Origin: Lysobacter_K sp043738095
Lineage (GTDB): Bacteria > Pseudomonadota > Gammaproteobacteria > Xanthomonadales > Xanthomonadaceae
DNA length: 64,000 nt
Assembly: GCA_043738095.1 (NCBI GenBank)
Contig: JAYSZI010000093.1
Span: forward strand, 1-64,000
Direction of reading: 5' to 3'
The translations under genes were made by a program, and so were the position numbers. Of the stretch, positions 1 through 9,275 are shown piece after piece. Each line of letters opens with the position of its first letter. Positions within the stretch are counted from its first letter, which is position 1. The notes under the pieces are model-generated. The model did not search any database and was not told the DNA's origin. It worked only from the letters and a program-made list of their open reading frames with translations.

Positions 1-22
1 CGGAGGTGAGGACAACGGCCAT
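1..22 (-). CDS. 5' tip of a divergent gene, product unknown (runs off the left edge)
   Basis: On the minus strand an ATG at 22 is preceded by a good Shine-Dalgarno AGGAG (complement of 29-33) with six bases of spacing. The seven visible codons read MAVVLTS. The gene would be transcribed away from asnS, so 23-168 is a divergent promoter region. Seven residues are too few to assign a family. The start is judged real only from the ribosome-binding site and the absence of another explanation. Confidence 0.45.
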
Positions 23-168
23 GCAAGGCTCCTGCTTCATTGCGGTGCGGCAGCATCGGCAGCCGCCGCCATCAAGATTTGATCGGTGAAGTATAGCGGC
101 GGTGGCGTGCCGCTCCGGTTAAACTCCGGCCTCTCCCATATCGGCCCGCACAGGCAAGGAATCAAGGC

Positions 169-1569
<1,401 letters not shown>

Positions 1570-1608
1570 CAACGTGTCTGGCCAACGCCTAACCGGGATA
1601 TCCGCATC

Positions 1609-1917
1609 GTGATCCTGTTCTTCGCCCTGCTGTTCGTCGCGTTTGCTATTGCCGGCGCGACTGCGTTTGTCATTTTTTGGCCGCTGACGCTGGTACACAT
1701 CCGCGATCGCCACCCGGCCTTGCAACACGAACTCGGCCGGGGCGCGTTCGCCAAACCGTCCGCGCTGGGCTGGTTGCTGCGTCGGCGCTACCGCGAGGCC
1801 GGTGATCACAACCTCAACGGACTGGCGACGCCTGCGTTCCTGTCGCTGATGACAATAATCGGCGGCTTGGTTTTCGCTGCCCTGCTCTGGCTTTTGTCGA
1901 AGGTGGTATCGGTATGA
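1609..1917 (+). CDS. small membrane protein, function unknown
   Basis: This 102-residue protein has one hydrophobic segment at about residues 1-28 and another at about 77-98. A basic, polar stretch with HIRDRHPAL and LLRRRYREAG lies between them, so it is probably a two-pass inner-membrane protein. I do not recognise the family. Its stop overlaps the start of the next gene by four bases (ATGA at 1914-1917), so the two are very likely translationally coupled. It follows asnS by about 40 bases. Confidence 0.7.
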   Translation: MILFFALLFVAFAIAGATAFVIFWPLTLVHIRDRHPALQHELGRGAFAKPSALGWLLRRRYREAGDHNLNGLATPAFLSLMTIIGGLVFAALLWLLSKVVSV

Positions 1918-2216
1918 ACGAGTCACACGATGGCTGGTGGCTGGCGACACTGGGCCGCACGGTGATCTGGGCGCGGCTGAATGTGCGGGACGCTGGCACG
2001 GCCGAGGTATTCGACAGCGACGGAAATGCGCTGGCCTACGACAGCGAGGACAGCGCGCGCGCCGCGTTGATGGACGCGGAATTCGTCGCGTTCGACAGCC
2101 TCGACGAGGCCGAGGCCAACGACCGCGGGTTCGCACTCGAAGAACTGGTGCCGCCGCAGGGTGAGGAAGCGGCGCTGCGCGAGCAGATGGTGCAAAAATT
2201 GCCGCGCCGGAAGTGA
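1914..2216 (+). CDS. small acidic protein, function unknown
   Basis: This 100-residue soluble protein has no signal peptide or membrane segment. It begins MNESHDGWWLATLGRTVIWARLNV, has an acidic middle (DSDGNALAYDSEDSARAAL) and a basic tail (KLPRRK). It overlaps the preceding membrane-protein gene by four bases, and the PaiB-like gene starts four bases after its stop. The three genes therefore look like one transcript. No family was recognised. Confidence 0.7.
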   Translation: MNESHDGWWLATLGRTVIWARLNVRDAGTAEVFDSDGNALAYDSEDSARAALMDAEFVAFDSLDEAEANDRGFALEELVPPQGEEAALREQMVQKLPRRK

Positions 2217-2220
2217 CCCG

Positions 2221-2838
2221 ATGCATTTGTCCGCCGCCTTTGTCGAATCCGATCTGACCGCGCTCGACCGGCTCATCGCCGCCGACAACTTCATCACTCT
2301 GATGACCGTCGACAATGGCGTGCCGGCGGCGAATCATCTGCCGGTGCTGTATCGCCGCAACGGCGAGACGGTTGAACTGCGCGGCCATTGGGCGCGGCCC
2401 AATCCGCAGGCCCGCCACACCGGGCCGGCCTTGGCGATCGTGCATGGCCCCCACGCCTACATTTCACCGGCTTGGTATCCCGACAAGCACGCGCAGGCAC
2501 GTGTGCCGACCTGGAACTACGCGGTGGCCCATCTGGACGGAATGATTGAGACGTTCGACGACGAAGCCGCACTCGCCGAACTGGTCGGCGAACTCAGCGC
2601 GCAGCACGAAGCCGCGGTCGGGAGCGACTGGCAATTCGAACCCGAACGCGAGGATCAGCGCAGCCAACTGCGCGGCATCATCGGTTTCCGCTTCCTGGTC
2701 GAGCGCGTCACCCTGAAATTCAAGTTCAACCAGAATCACCCGCTCACCAACCGTATCGCCGTGGCTGACCGGCTCGATGCGCTCGGCAGCGAGCGCACCA
2801 GCGCGGTCGCGACCTTGATGCGCGAACGCCTCGACTGA
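2221..2838 (+). CDS. PaiB-like FMN-binding protein
   Basis: This 205-residue protein matches the FMN-binding negative transcriptional regulator family, whose type member is Bacillus PaiB. These have a flavin-reductase-like split-barrel fold. Typical family stretches are ADNFITLMTVDNGVPAANHLPVL, GHWARPNPQ, HAYISPAWY and VPTWNYAVAHLDG. The C-terminal GIIGFRFLVERVTLKFKFNQN resembles the usual GIVGFEIEIERIEGKFKLSQN. PaiB represses sporulation and degradative genes in Bacillus; whether this protein regulates anything here is unknown. The ATG at 2221 is chosen because an upstream in-frame ATG would overlap the previous gene by 56 bases. Confidence 0.85.
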   Translation: MHLSAAFVESDLTALDRLIAADNFITLMTVDNGVPAANHLPVLYRRNGETVELRGHWARPNPQARHTGPALAIVHGPHAYISPAWYPDKHAQARVPTWNYAVAHLDGMIETFDDEAALAELVGELSAQHEAAVGSDWQFEPEREDQRSQLRGIIGFRFLVERVTLKFKFNQNHPLTNRIAVADRLDALGSERTSAVATLMRERLD

Positions 2839-2858
2839 TCGCCACCCTCGGAGTCCCC

Positions 2859-3644
2859 ATGGATCTCAACCTCGTTGGTAAACATGCGCTGGTCTGCGGC
2901 GCATCCGAAGGCATCGGCCGCGCTGCTGCACACGAGCTGGCGTTGCTGGGTGCGGACGTAACCGTCTTGTCGCGCCGCGCGGCCGCCTTGCAGGACGTGG
3001 TCGCTGCCCTGCCCCGCAGCGGCGCGCAAGCGCACGGGTGGGTCACCGCGGACGTTGCCGATGCGGCAGCGCTCGGCACTCAGGTTGCCGCGCTGGCCGC
3101 GGGCAAGCCGGTGCACATCCTGATTAACAACACCGCAGGGCCACCGGCAGGCACCATCTGCGACGCCGACGTCGGCGCTTTCCTGGAAGCATTCAACAAA
3201 CACCTAGTCGCCAACCACACGTTGGTGCAGTCCGTGCTGCCGGGTATGCGGATGGCCCAATGGGGACGCATCGTAAACGTGATCTCGACCTCGGTACGCG
3301 AGCCGATCGTCGGGCTCGGCGTGTCCAATACGGTTCGTGGCGCGGTCGCCAGCTGGGCCAAGACGCTTTCGCGCGAACTGGCCGCCGATGGGATCACGGT
3401 CAACAACGTCTTGCCCGGATACACCCAGACCGGGCGTATCGAACAGATCATCGAATCCCGCGCCCGCACCAGCGGCCAGCCCGAGGCCGTTGTCGCCGAG
3501 AGCATGCGCGGGACGGTGCCGGCGGGACGCTTTGCGCAACCGGCGGAAATCGGCGGCGTGATCGCGTTCCTGTGTTCGCCAGCCGCCGCGTATGTCAATG
3601 GCGTGAGCGTCGCCGTGGATGGCGGGCGGATGCAGTCGGTATGA
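2859..3644 (+). CDS. SDR-fold oxidoreductase with non-canonical active site
   Basis: This 261-residue Rossmann-fold protein of the short-chain dehydrogenase/reductase family resembles FabG. It has the cofactor-binding ASEGIGRAAA motif near residue 15, NNTAG near 89, VNVISTS near 140, NNVLPGYTQTGR near 185 and a closing VDGG. Where the catalytic YxxxK is expected, the sequence reads LGVSNTVRGAV, so Tyr aligns with Ser and Lys with Arg. A bacterial SDR subgroup with SNxxR at this place exists. Substrate is unknown and the usual proton-relay chemistry is doubtful. The next gene overlaps its stop by four bases. Confidence 0.88.
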   Translation: MDLNLVGKHALVCGASEGIGRAAAHELALLGADVTVLSRRAAALQDVVAALPRSGAQAHGWVTADVADAAALGTQVAALAAGKPVHILINNTAGPPAGTICDADVGAFLEAFNKHLVANHTLVQSVLPGMRMAQWGRIVNVISTSVREPIVGLGVSNTVRGAVASWAKTLSRELAADGITVNNVLPGYTQTGRIEQIIESRARTSGQPEAVVAESMRGTVPAGRFAQPAEIGGVIAFLCSPAAAYVNGVSVAVDGGRMQSV

Positions 3645-4123
3645 GTCCGCTTTGGCGCTTGCTGCCGAGCGCCTTGGCGATTTCGGCATCGATCCCGCTC
3701 GGCTGGCCGCTCCTGATCGCTGCCTTGGGGCAAGGTGCGCATTTCATCGCCTCGGGCTGGTATGGCAGCCTGCTGGGCATTGTCGTGCTCACGGCTGGAT
3801 TGATCGTCCCGTTGATTGGCCTTGCGGCGGCATTGGGGCTCGCCGCGCTGCTGCGGTTTCCGGACGAGCAATTGCCCATGAAACAGGCTCCTTTTGATGA
3901 TCTGGTCGCGGCGTCGTTCGCGTTGTTTGCACTGGCTTGCGTGGTGCCCGGTACGCTCATGTGGTGGCTGTCGCCGCCGCAGGCCACCAGCAATTCCAAC
4001 TACGGCACGGCGTTTGCCATCACTGTGGCGGTGATGGTCGGGATCTTTGCGCTATGGGGTGGCGCGCTGTGTAGCCACGTTCTGGCCCGTCGAAAAATAC
4101 TGGCGGAACAGCCTGGGCCGTAA
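3641..4123 (+). CDS. multi-pass membrane protein, function unknown
   Basis: This 161-residue protein starts at the ATG inside the SDR stop (ATGA at 3641-3644). It has about four hydrophobic segments: residues 8-30, 40-67, 87-108 and 122-144. A short basic tail (LARRKILAEQPGP) ends the chain. The family is not recognised. The overlap suggests co-translation with the SDR, but gives no clue to a joint role. It ends about 100 bases before the kynurenine cluster begins. Confidence 0.65.
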   Translation: MSPLWRLLPSALAISASIPLGWPLLIAALGQGAHFIASGWYGSLLGIVVLTAGLIVPLIGLAAALGLAALLRFPDEQLPMKQAPFDDLVAASFALFALACVVPGTLMWWLSPPQATSNSNYGTAFAITVAVMVGIFALWGGALCSHVLARRKILAEQPGP

Positions 4124-4225
4124 GCGCCGCGTCCCACCGTCCGTTGTTCGGCACCTACGCACCCCAGGCGAAATTTGCCTGCCGGACAGCTGGGTTCGAT
4201 TGCGCGCCTCCGGTACTCTTGCCGC

Positions 4226-5653
4226 ATGCAACGACTTGCCCACCACATCGACGGCCTGCCGCGCGACCCGGCTGGTGGCGGTTGGCTACCGGTATTTGAT
4301 CCGGCCAATGCCACGTGTTTCGCTGAAGTCGCCGAAGGCAACGGGGCCGATGTCGAGGCCGCGGTCGCCGCCGCACAGGCCGCATTTCCGGCGTGGTCAT
4401 CGCTGCCGAACAGTGAGCGCTCACGCTGGCTGGAGAAGCTCGCCGATGCGCTCGAATCGCGCCTCGAAGATTTCGCCCATGCCGAGTCGCGCGATGGCGG
4501 CAAGCCAATCAAGTTGGCGCGCGACGCCGAGATTCCGCGCGCGATCAGCAACCTACGCTTCTTCGCCCACGCCGCGACCCAGTTCGCCAGCGAGTCGCAC
4601 CACGGCCAGGCCGGGCTGAACTACACGCTGCGCCAGCCACTGGGTGTGGTCGCGACGATCTCGCCGTGGAACCTGCCGCTGTACCTGTTCACCTGGAAGA
4701 TCGCGCCGGCGCTCGCAGCCGGTAACACCGTGGTGGCGAAGCCCTCAGAGGTAACGCCGGTGACGGCGACGATGCTCGCCGAGTTGGCAGCGGAGATTGG
4801 ATTTCCGAAAGGCGTGCTCAACGTCATCCACGGGCTCGGCCCCAGCGTCGGCGAGGCGCTGGTCACGCACCCGGACGTGCGCGCGGTGTCGTTCACGGGC
4901 AGCACAATAGTCGGACGCCGAATCGCCGCGCTCGCTGGACCGCAGCTCAAGAAGCTTTCGCTAGAACTGGGCGGCAAGAATCCGACACTGGTGTTTGCCG
5001 ACAGCGACTGGCGCGACAATCTCGACACGATCGTGCGGTCGGCTTTCCAGAACTCTGGACAGATTTGCCTGTGCGGCTCGCGCATGATCGTCGAGCGGCG
5101 CATCTACATAGAATTCCGCGATGCGCTGGTCGACCGCGCACTCACGCTGCGCGTAGGGGACCCCATCGATCCCGACAACCAACTCGGCCCGCTGGTATCG
5201 CAGGCCCACTTCGACAAGGTGGTGGCCGCGCTTGATCGTGCGCGCACCGAAGGCGGTCGGGTGCTGTGCGGCGGCGTGGCGCTCGACCGGCCCGGCTGGT
5301 TTGTCGCGCCGACGGTGATCGAAGGACTCGGCCCGGACTGCGCCAGCAATCGCGAAGAGATCTTCGGCCCGGTCGCGACTCTGCAGCCGTTCGAAACCGA
5401 CGATGAAGCACTCGCGCTTGCTAACGCCGGCGACTACGGGCTGGCTGCCTCGGTGTGGACGCGCGATCTGCAGCGCGCCCATCGCCTTGCTGCCGAATTG
5501 CGCGCAGGCATGGTCTGGATCAACACCTGGCTGCAGCGCGATCTACGCACGCCGTTCGGCGGCAGTGGCGCGTCCGGCCTGGGCCGCGAAGGCGGCAACG
5601 AGGCCATGGGATTTTTTACCGATGCCAAGAACGTCGGCATCCACCTGGGATAG
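4226..5653 (+). CDS. 2-aminomuconic 6-semialdehyde dehydrogenase
   Basis: This 475-residue NAD-dependent aldehyde dehydrogenase is of the hydroxymuconic/aminomuconic semialdehyde type. In the kynurenine route it would oxidise 2-aminomuconate semialdehyde, the product of ACMS decarboxylase, to 2-aminomuconate. Visible motifs are ISPWNLPL, SFTGST, the general-base region LELGGKNPTL near residue 247 and the nucleophile region SGQICLCGS near 280. The ATG at 4226 (MQRLAHHIDG) gives the usual N-terminus; an ATG 51 bases upstream lies in poor coding context. The specific substrate is inferred from the neighbouring deaminase, dioxygenase and decarboxylase genes. The carbonic anhydrase gene follows after six bases. 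Confidence 0.88.
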   Translation: MQRLAHHIDGLPRDPAGGGWLPVFDPANATCFAEVAEGNGADVEAAVAAAQAAFPAWSSLPNSERSRWLEKLADALESRLEDFAHAESRDGGKPIKLARDAEIPRAISNLRFFAHAATQFASESHHGQAGLNYTLRQPLGVVATISPWNLPLYLFTWKIAPALAAGNTVVAKPSEVTPVTATMLAELAAEIGFPKGVLNVIHGLGPSVGEALVTHPDVRAVSFTGSTIVGRRIAALAGPQLKKLSLELGGKNPTLVFADSDWRDNLDTIVRSAFQNSGQICLCGSRMIVERRIYIEFRDALVDRALTLRVGDPIDPDNQLGPLVSQAHFDKVVAALDRARTEGGRVLCGGVALDRPGWFVAPTVIEGLGPDCASNREEIFGPVATLQPFETDDEALALANAGDYGLAASVWTRDLQRAHRLAAELRAGMVWINTWLQRDLRTPFGGSGASGLGREGGNEAMGFFTDAKNVGIHLG

Positions 5654-5659
5654 CACCGT

Positions 5660-6328
5660 ATGAGTTCACTGGAATATTTGCTGCAACGCAACCGCGACTG
5701 GTCCGAGCGGATCACCCGCGAGGACCCGGGGTTTTTTGCCCAACTGTCGGTGCAGCAAGCGCCGGAGTTCCTCTGGATTGGCTGCTCGGATTCGCGCGTG
5801 CCAGCCAACCAGATCATCGACTTGGCGCCGGGCGAAGTGTTCGTCCATCGCAACATCGCCAACGTCGTCGTACATACCGACCTCAACTGCCTGTCGGTGA
5901 TCCAATTCGCGGTCGATGTGCTCAAGGTCAAGCACATTCTGGTGGTCGGCCATTACGGTTGTGGCGGCGTGCACGCCGCGCTGACCCGCCAGCGCCTCGG
6001 ACTGGCCGACAACTGGTTACGCCATGTGTCGGACGTAGCCGACAAGCACAGCCAGTGCCTACACGGCCTGGTGGACACGCCGTCTAAACACGACCGTCTG
6101 TGTGAACTGAACGTGCTCGAACAAGTGGTTAACGTCAGCCAGACGACGATCGTCCAGGATGCGTGGAGCCGTGGCCAAGACGTGAGCGTACACGGCTGGG
6201 TTTACAGTCTGATCAACGGCCGCGTTCACGACCTGGGCTTCGACGTCGACGCGATCGAAACACTCCCCCGGTTGTATGCCGGCGCCCTGGCCCGCATCAA
6301 CGACGACCCACGCGAGGACTCACGATGA
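5660..6328 (+). CDS. can: beta-class carbonic anhydrase
   Basis: This 222-residue zinc enzyme interconverts CO2 and bicarbonate. The zinc-binding residues of the family are present: Cys and Asp in GCSDSRV near residues 41-47, and His and Cys in HYGCGG near 97-102. The length and the LQRNRDWSERI N-terminus match the proteobacterial Can type. It lies six bases after the semialdehyde dehydrogenase and overlaps the deaminase gene by four bases, so it is an internal member of the kynurenine operon. It may hydrate CO2 released by ACMS decarboxylase, or simply be the housekeeping enzyme carried in this operon. Confidence 0.95.
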   Translation: MSSLEYLLQRNRDWSERITREDPGFFAQLSVQQAPEFLWIGCSDSRVPANQIIDLAPGEVFVHRNIANVVVHTDLNCLSVIQFAVDVLKVKHILVVGHYGCGGVHAALTRQRLGLADNWLRHVSDVADKHSQCLHGLVDTPSKHDRLCELNVLEQVVNVSQTTIVQDAWSRGQDVSVHGWVYSLINGRVHDLGFDVDAIETLPRLYAGALARINDDPREDSR

Positions 6329-6765
6329 GCGACTCCATTTGCGCCGAGAATGCCCCGAGGCCGGTCGGCATGTACCCGCATGCACGGCGCGTCGGCAACT
6401 TGCTGTTCCTTTCCGGTATCGGTCCCCGCGACGCGTCCAGCAACGCAATCATCGGCGACGTGCACGACGTCGATGGCTACCTGATCAGCTATGACATCGA
6501 AGCCCAGTGCCGCGCGGCGTTTGCCAACGTGCGCACGGTGCTCAAGGCCAGCGGCGCGCGGTGGGAGGACCTAGTGGACGTCACGGCCTATCTCACCAAC
6601 ATGCCCCACGATTTCAAAGCCTACAACGCCGCATGGGCGGAGGCGTTTCCTGATATCGAGCGCGCGCCCTGCCGCACCACGGTGGGTATCACCGCACTGC
6701 CCACACCGATTGCGATCGAGTTCAAGTGCATCGCCGTGATCGGCACCCCCGCGGCAACGGAGTAG
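6325..6765 (+). CDS. 2-aminomuconate deaminase (RidA fold)
   Basis: This 146-residue protein belongs to the RidA/YjgF family. Bacterial members encoded beside 3-hydroxyanthranilate genes act as 2-aminomuconate deaminase, releasing ammonia to give 4-oxalocrotonate. The sequence has LFLSGIGPRD, VLKASGARWEDLVDVTAYL and the conserved arginine in RAPCRTTVGITALP near residues 112-125. The ATG at 6325 overlaps the carbonic anhydrase stop and is the natural start. The ring-fission dioxygenase gene begins two bases after its stop. Function is assigned from fold plus context; a generic enamine deaminase is the alternative. Confidence 0.87.
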   Translation: MSDSICAENAPRPVGMYPHARRVGNLLFLSGIGPRDASSNAIIGDVHDVDGYLISYDIEAQCRAAFANVRTVLKASGARWEDLVDVTAYLTNMPHDFKAYNAAWAEAFPDIERAPCRTTVGITALPTPIAIEFKCIAVIGTPAATE

Positions 6766-6767
6766 TC

Positions 6768-7298
6768 ATGCTGCCGGCTCCGCTTAACCTGCAAGCCTGG
6801 ATCGACGAGCACCGCCACCTGCTCAAACCACCGGTTGGCAACAAGGTGATCTTTGAGGGCGATTTCATCGTAATGGTTGTGGGCGGCCCGAATGCGCGCA
6901 CCGACTACCACTGGGATGAAGGCGCGGAGTGGTTCTATCAGCTTGAAGGCGAGATGGTGCTGCGCATCCAGGAAGGCGGTGCGGTCCGCGACATCCCGAT
7001 CCGCGCTGGCGAAACCTTCCTGCTGCCGCCGCGTGTGCCGCACTCGCCTCAACGCATGGCCGGATCCATTGGCCTGGTGATCGAGCGTCGTCGCTTGCCA
7101 CACGAAAACGACGGACTGCTGTGGTTCTGCGCGCAGTGCAACGCCAAGTTGTACGAGGAGTTTTTTCACCTCCAGGACATTGAGCAGGACTTCCCACCGG
7201 TGTTCGAGCGCTTCTACTCCTCGCGCGATCACCGTACCTGCAAGGTCTGCGCGCACGTGAACCCGGCGCCGTCCCACTACGTCATGGCCGACACGTAG
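6768..7298 (+). CDS. 3-hydroxyanthranilate 3,4-dioxygenase
   Basis: This 176-residue cupin opens the ring of 3-hydroxyanthranilate to 2-amino-3-carboxymuconate semialdehyde (ACMS), using Fe(II) and O2. Likely iron ligands are the His and Glu in DYHWDEGAEWFY (about residues 48 and 54) and the His in RVPHSPQR (about 92). A C-terminal rubredoxin-like iron site is present as CAQC near 124-127 and CKVC near 162-165, as in other bacterial enzymes. The start at 6768 gives MLPAPLNLQAWIDEH, the usual N-terminus. The gene converges with the methyltransferase on the other strand, with three bases between their stop codons. Confidence 0.96.
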   Translation: MLPAPLNLQAWIDEHRHLLKPPVGNKVIFEGDFIVMVVGGPNARTDYHWDEGAEWFYQLEGEMVLRIQEGGAVRDIPIRAGETFLLPPRVPHSPQRMAGSIGLVIERRRLPHENDGLLWFCAQCNAKLYEEFFHLQDIEQDFPPVFERFYSSRDHRTCKVCAHVNPAPSHYVMADT

Positions 7299-7301
7299 GC
7301 G

Positions 7302-8000
7302 TCAGGTACGGACTGCCTCGAGCACAAACGTCTCAAACGTGATGTAGTCGTTTGCGTGCGCGTCGATCCCGGACAAGACAGGATCGGCGCTGGAGCCCGG
7401 ATGCAGGCGCACCACCTGGTCGAATCCGGCGGATTCGAGACTTGCACCGAGGGTATCCTCGTCGTACAGAAACTTGTGCTCGAAATCGAAAAGCTGGTTC
7501 ACCACCAGACCCACTGATTTCTTCTTGGCTGTGGGAAACCACAGCGCGTAGAACTGATCGAGGTAGCGTTGTTGCGCGGGTGATTTTTCCGATGCGTAGA
7601 GATTGGCGAGCACCTCGAGGTCGGGAGTGGCAATCCGTATCCGTCCGCCTGGCTTCAAGACCCGATGGCACTCCTGCAGCATGAACTGCGCCTGGTCGTA
7701 CTCGACGTGTTCAATCATGTGCTCGCTGAAGACGTAGTCGAAACAGGCATCCGGAAAGGGAAAGCGAACGGTCGCGTCCATGAAGTGGGCCCCGGCGTAC
7801 AACGGGATGATGTCCACGTTGAACCAGCCGGGAAGTACGTTGCATGAGGTCCCGATCTGCAATTTTCGCACCGGGGTCTCCTCGAAGTACCTTTTGATGG
7901 CATGCTTGCGCGCAACCAACTGCTTCCGCCGGCGCGCCTTGCGTACCAGTTGCACCAATGGACCGATACCTTTCAAACGTGCACGCAGACTTGAATCCAT
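7302..8000 (-). CDS. SAM-dependent methyltransferase of the COG4627 type
   Basis: This 232-residue protein has a class I methyltransferase fold. Recognisable parts are LQIGTSCNVLPGWFNVDI (about residues 46-63), RFPFPDACFDYVFSEHMIEHV (about 78-98) and VLKPGGRIRIATPDLEVL (about 113-130). Such proteins are often found with polysaccharide or glycosyltransferase genes; the substrate here is unknown. It lies on the opposite strand inside the kynurenine cluster, splitting dioxygenase from decarboxylase. By eye its GC content is clearly lower than that of its neighbours, which fits acquisition by transfer. A purine-rich GGAGG about eight bases upstream supports the ATG at 8000. Confidence 0.82.
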   Translation of the reverse strand: MDSSLRARLKGIGPLVQLVRKARRRKQLVARKHAIKRYFEETPVRKLQIGTSCNVLPGWFNVDIIPLYAGAHFMDATVRFPFPDACFDYVFSEHMIEHVEYDQAQFMLQECHRVLKPGGRIRIATPDLEVLANLYASEKSPAQQRYLDQFYALWFPTAKKKSVGLVVNQLFDFEHKFLYDEDTLGASLESAGFDQVVRLHPGSSADPVLSGIDAHANDYITFETFVLEAVRT

Positions 8001-8264
8001 CGGTTCCTCCGGGTGGTTTGGATATGCCGCTCCAATTCAGAAAACAAGGCGCCTCGGTTCGCCGCCGCGACAGGCTTATGCATCGTTCGATCGGATCAGC
8101 GTGATTTTCGCACAGGCCACGCGAAGTCGCGACTGCCTTGAGACGAGTGAGGCTTCATGGACGCGTCGGTGCCCTGCACCATCGACGCGCGTCCGCGGCG
8201 GTCCGTATCCGTCCGCGATGCCGGAATTGCTTCGACCCCGTGGACTGTAACGCTGCGAGTAACC
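8001..8264. other. intergenic region between the inserted methyltransferase and ACMS decarboxylase
   Basis: These 264 bases separate two divergent genes, so they must hold the methyltransferase promoter and possibly a second promoter for the decarboxylase-kynureninase-monooxygenase half. An in-frame ATG at 8157 would extend the decarboxylase by 36 residues. That extension is rich in arginine and unlike the family, so I treat the stretch as non-coding. I see no terminator or clear sigma-70 promoter in it. Confidence 0.4.
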
Positions 8265-9275
8265 ATGCTGAAGATCGACATCCACGCCCACTACCTGCCG
8301 CGCGACTGGCCCGATCTTGCGCGCAAATACGGCGACGAGCGCTTTCCGGTGATCCACCACACCGACGACGGCCGCCATCGCATCTACAAGGATGGCAAGT
8401 TCTTCCGCGAGATCTGGTCCAAGACCTGGGACCCGCAGGAGCGGCTGGACGACTACGCGCGCTTTGGCGTGCAGGTGCAGGTGATCAGCACGGTGCCGGT
8501 GATGTTCAGTTACTGGGCCAAACCGCAGCACGCGCTGGAATTGCACCAAGCGCTTAACGACGACATGGCTGCAACCTGCCACGCATTCCCGCGCCATTAC
8601 GCGGGCATCGGCACAGTGCCGATGCAGTCGCCGCGCCTGGCGGTGCAGGAGCTCGAACGCTGCATGGACCAACTCGGCCTGCAGGGCGTGCAGATCGGCA
8701 GCCACGTCAACGACTGGAACCTGGATGCGCCGGAACTGTTCGAATTCTTCCAAGCCGCCAGCGAACTGGGTGCCGCGATCCTGGTCCACCCATGGGACAT
8801 GATGGGCACCGCGTCGATGCCGAAATACTGGCTGCCGTGGCTGGTCGGCATGCCCGCCGAGCAGTCGCGCGCGGCATGTTGTCTGGTGTTTGGCGGGGTG
8901 CTTGAGCGCCTGCCCAAATTGAAGATCTGCATGGCGCACGGCGGCGGCAGTTTTCCGTACACGATCGGCCGCATCGAGCACGGCTTCAACATGCGCCCGG
9001 ATCTGGTCGCCACCGACAATCCGCGCAACCCGCGCGAGTATCTGGACCGGCTGTATTTCGACTCCTGGGTCGCCGACGATCGCGCGCTGCGCTATTTGTT
9101 GGATACGTGCGGTGCGTCGCAGGTGATGCTGGGCACGGACTACCCATTCCCCCTCGGCGAGCAGGAGCCGGGTGCCGGCATCGCCTCGCTGGGCCTGACG
9201 GACACCGAGCAGGCCCGGATCTATCACGGTACCGCGCTGGAATGGCTCGGCCTGTCGAAATCGCGTTTCGCATGA
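8265..9275 (+). CDS. 2-amino-3-carboxymuconate-6-semialdehyde decarboxylase (ACMSD)
   Basis: This 336-residue amidohydrolase-superfamily zinc enzyme removes CO2 from ACMS to give 2-aminomuconate semialdehyde. This diverts the intermediate from spontaneous cyclisation to quinolinate. Metal ligands are visible as DIHAHYLP (His7, His9), ILVHPWD (His near 175) and GTDYPFP (Asp near 292). The start at 8265 (MLKIDIHAHYLP) gives the standard N-terminus and length. Its TGA overlaps the kynureninase ATG (9272-9275), so the two are coupled. Confidence 0.96.
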   Translation: MLKIDIHAHYLPRDWPDLARKYGDERFPVIHHTDDGRHRIYKDGKFFREIWSKTWDPQERLDDYARFGVQVQVISTVPVMFSYWAKPQHALELHQALNDDMAATCHAFPRHYAGIGTVPMQSPRLAVQELERCMDQLGLQGVQIGSHVNDWNLDAPELFEFFQAASELGAAILVHPWDMMGTASMPKYWLPWLVGMPAEQSRAACCLVFGGVLERLPKLKICMAHGGGSFPYTIGRIEHGFNMRPDLVATDNPRNPREYLDRLYFDSWVADDRALRYLLDTCGASQVMLGTDYPFPLGEQEPGAGIASLGLTDTEQARIYHGTALEWLGLSKSRFA

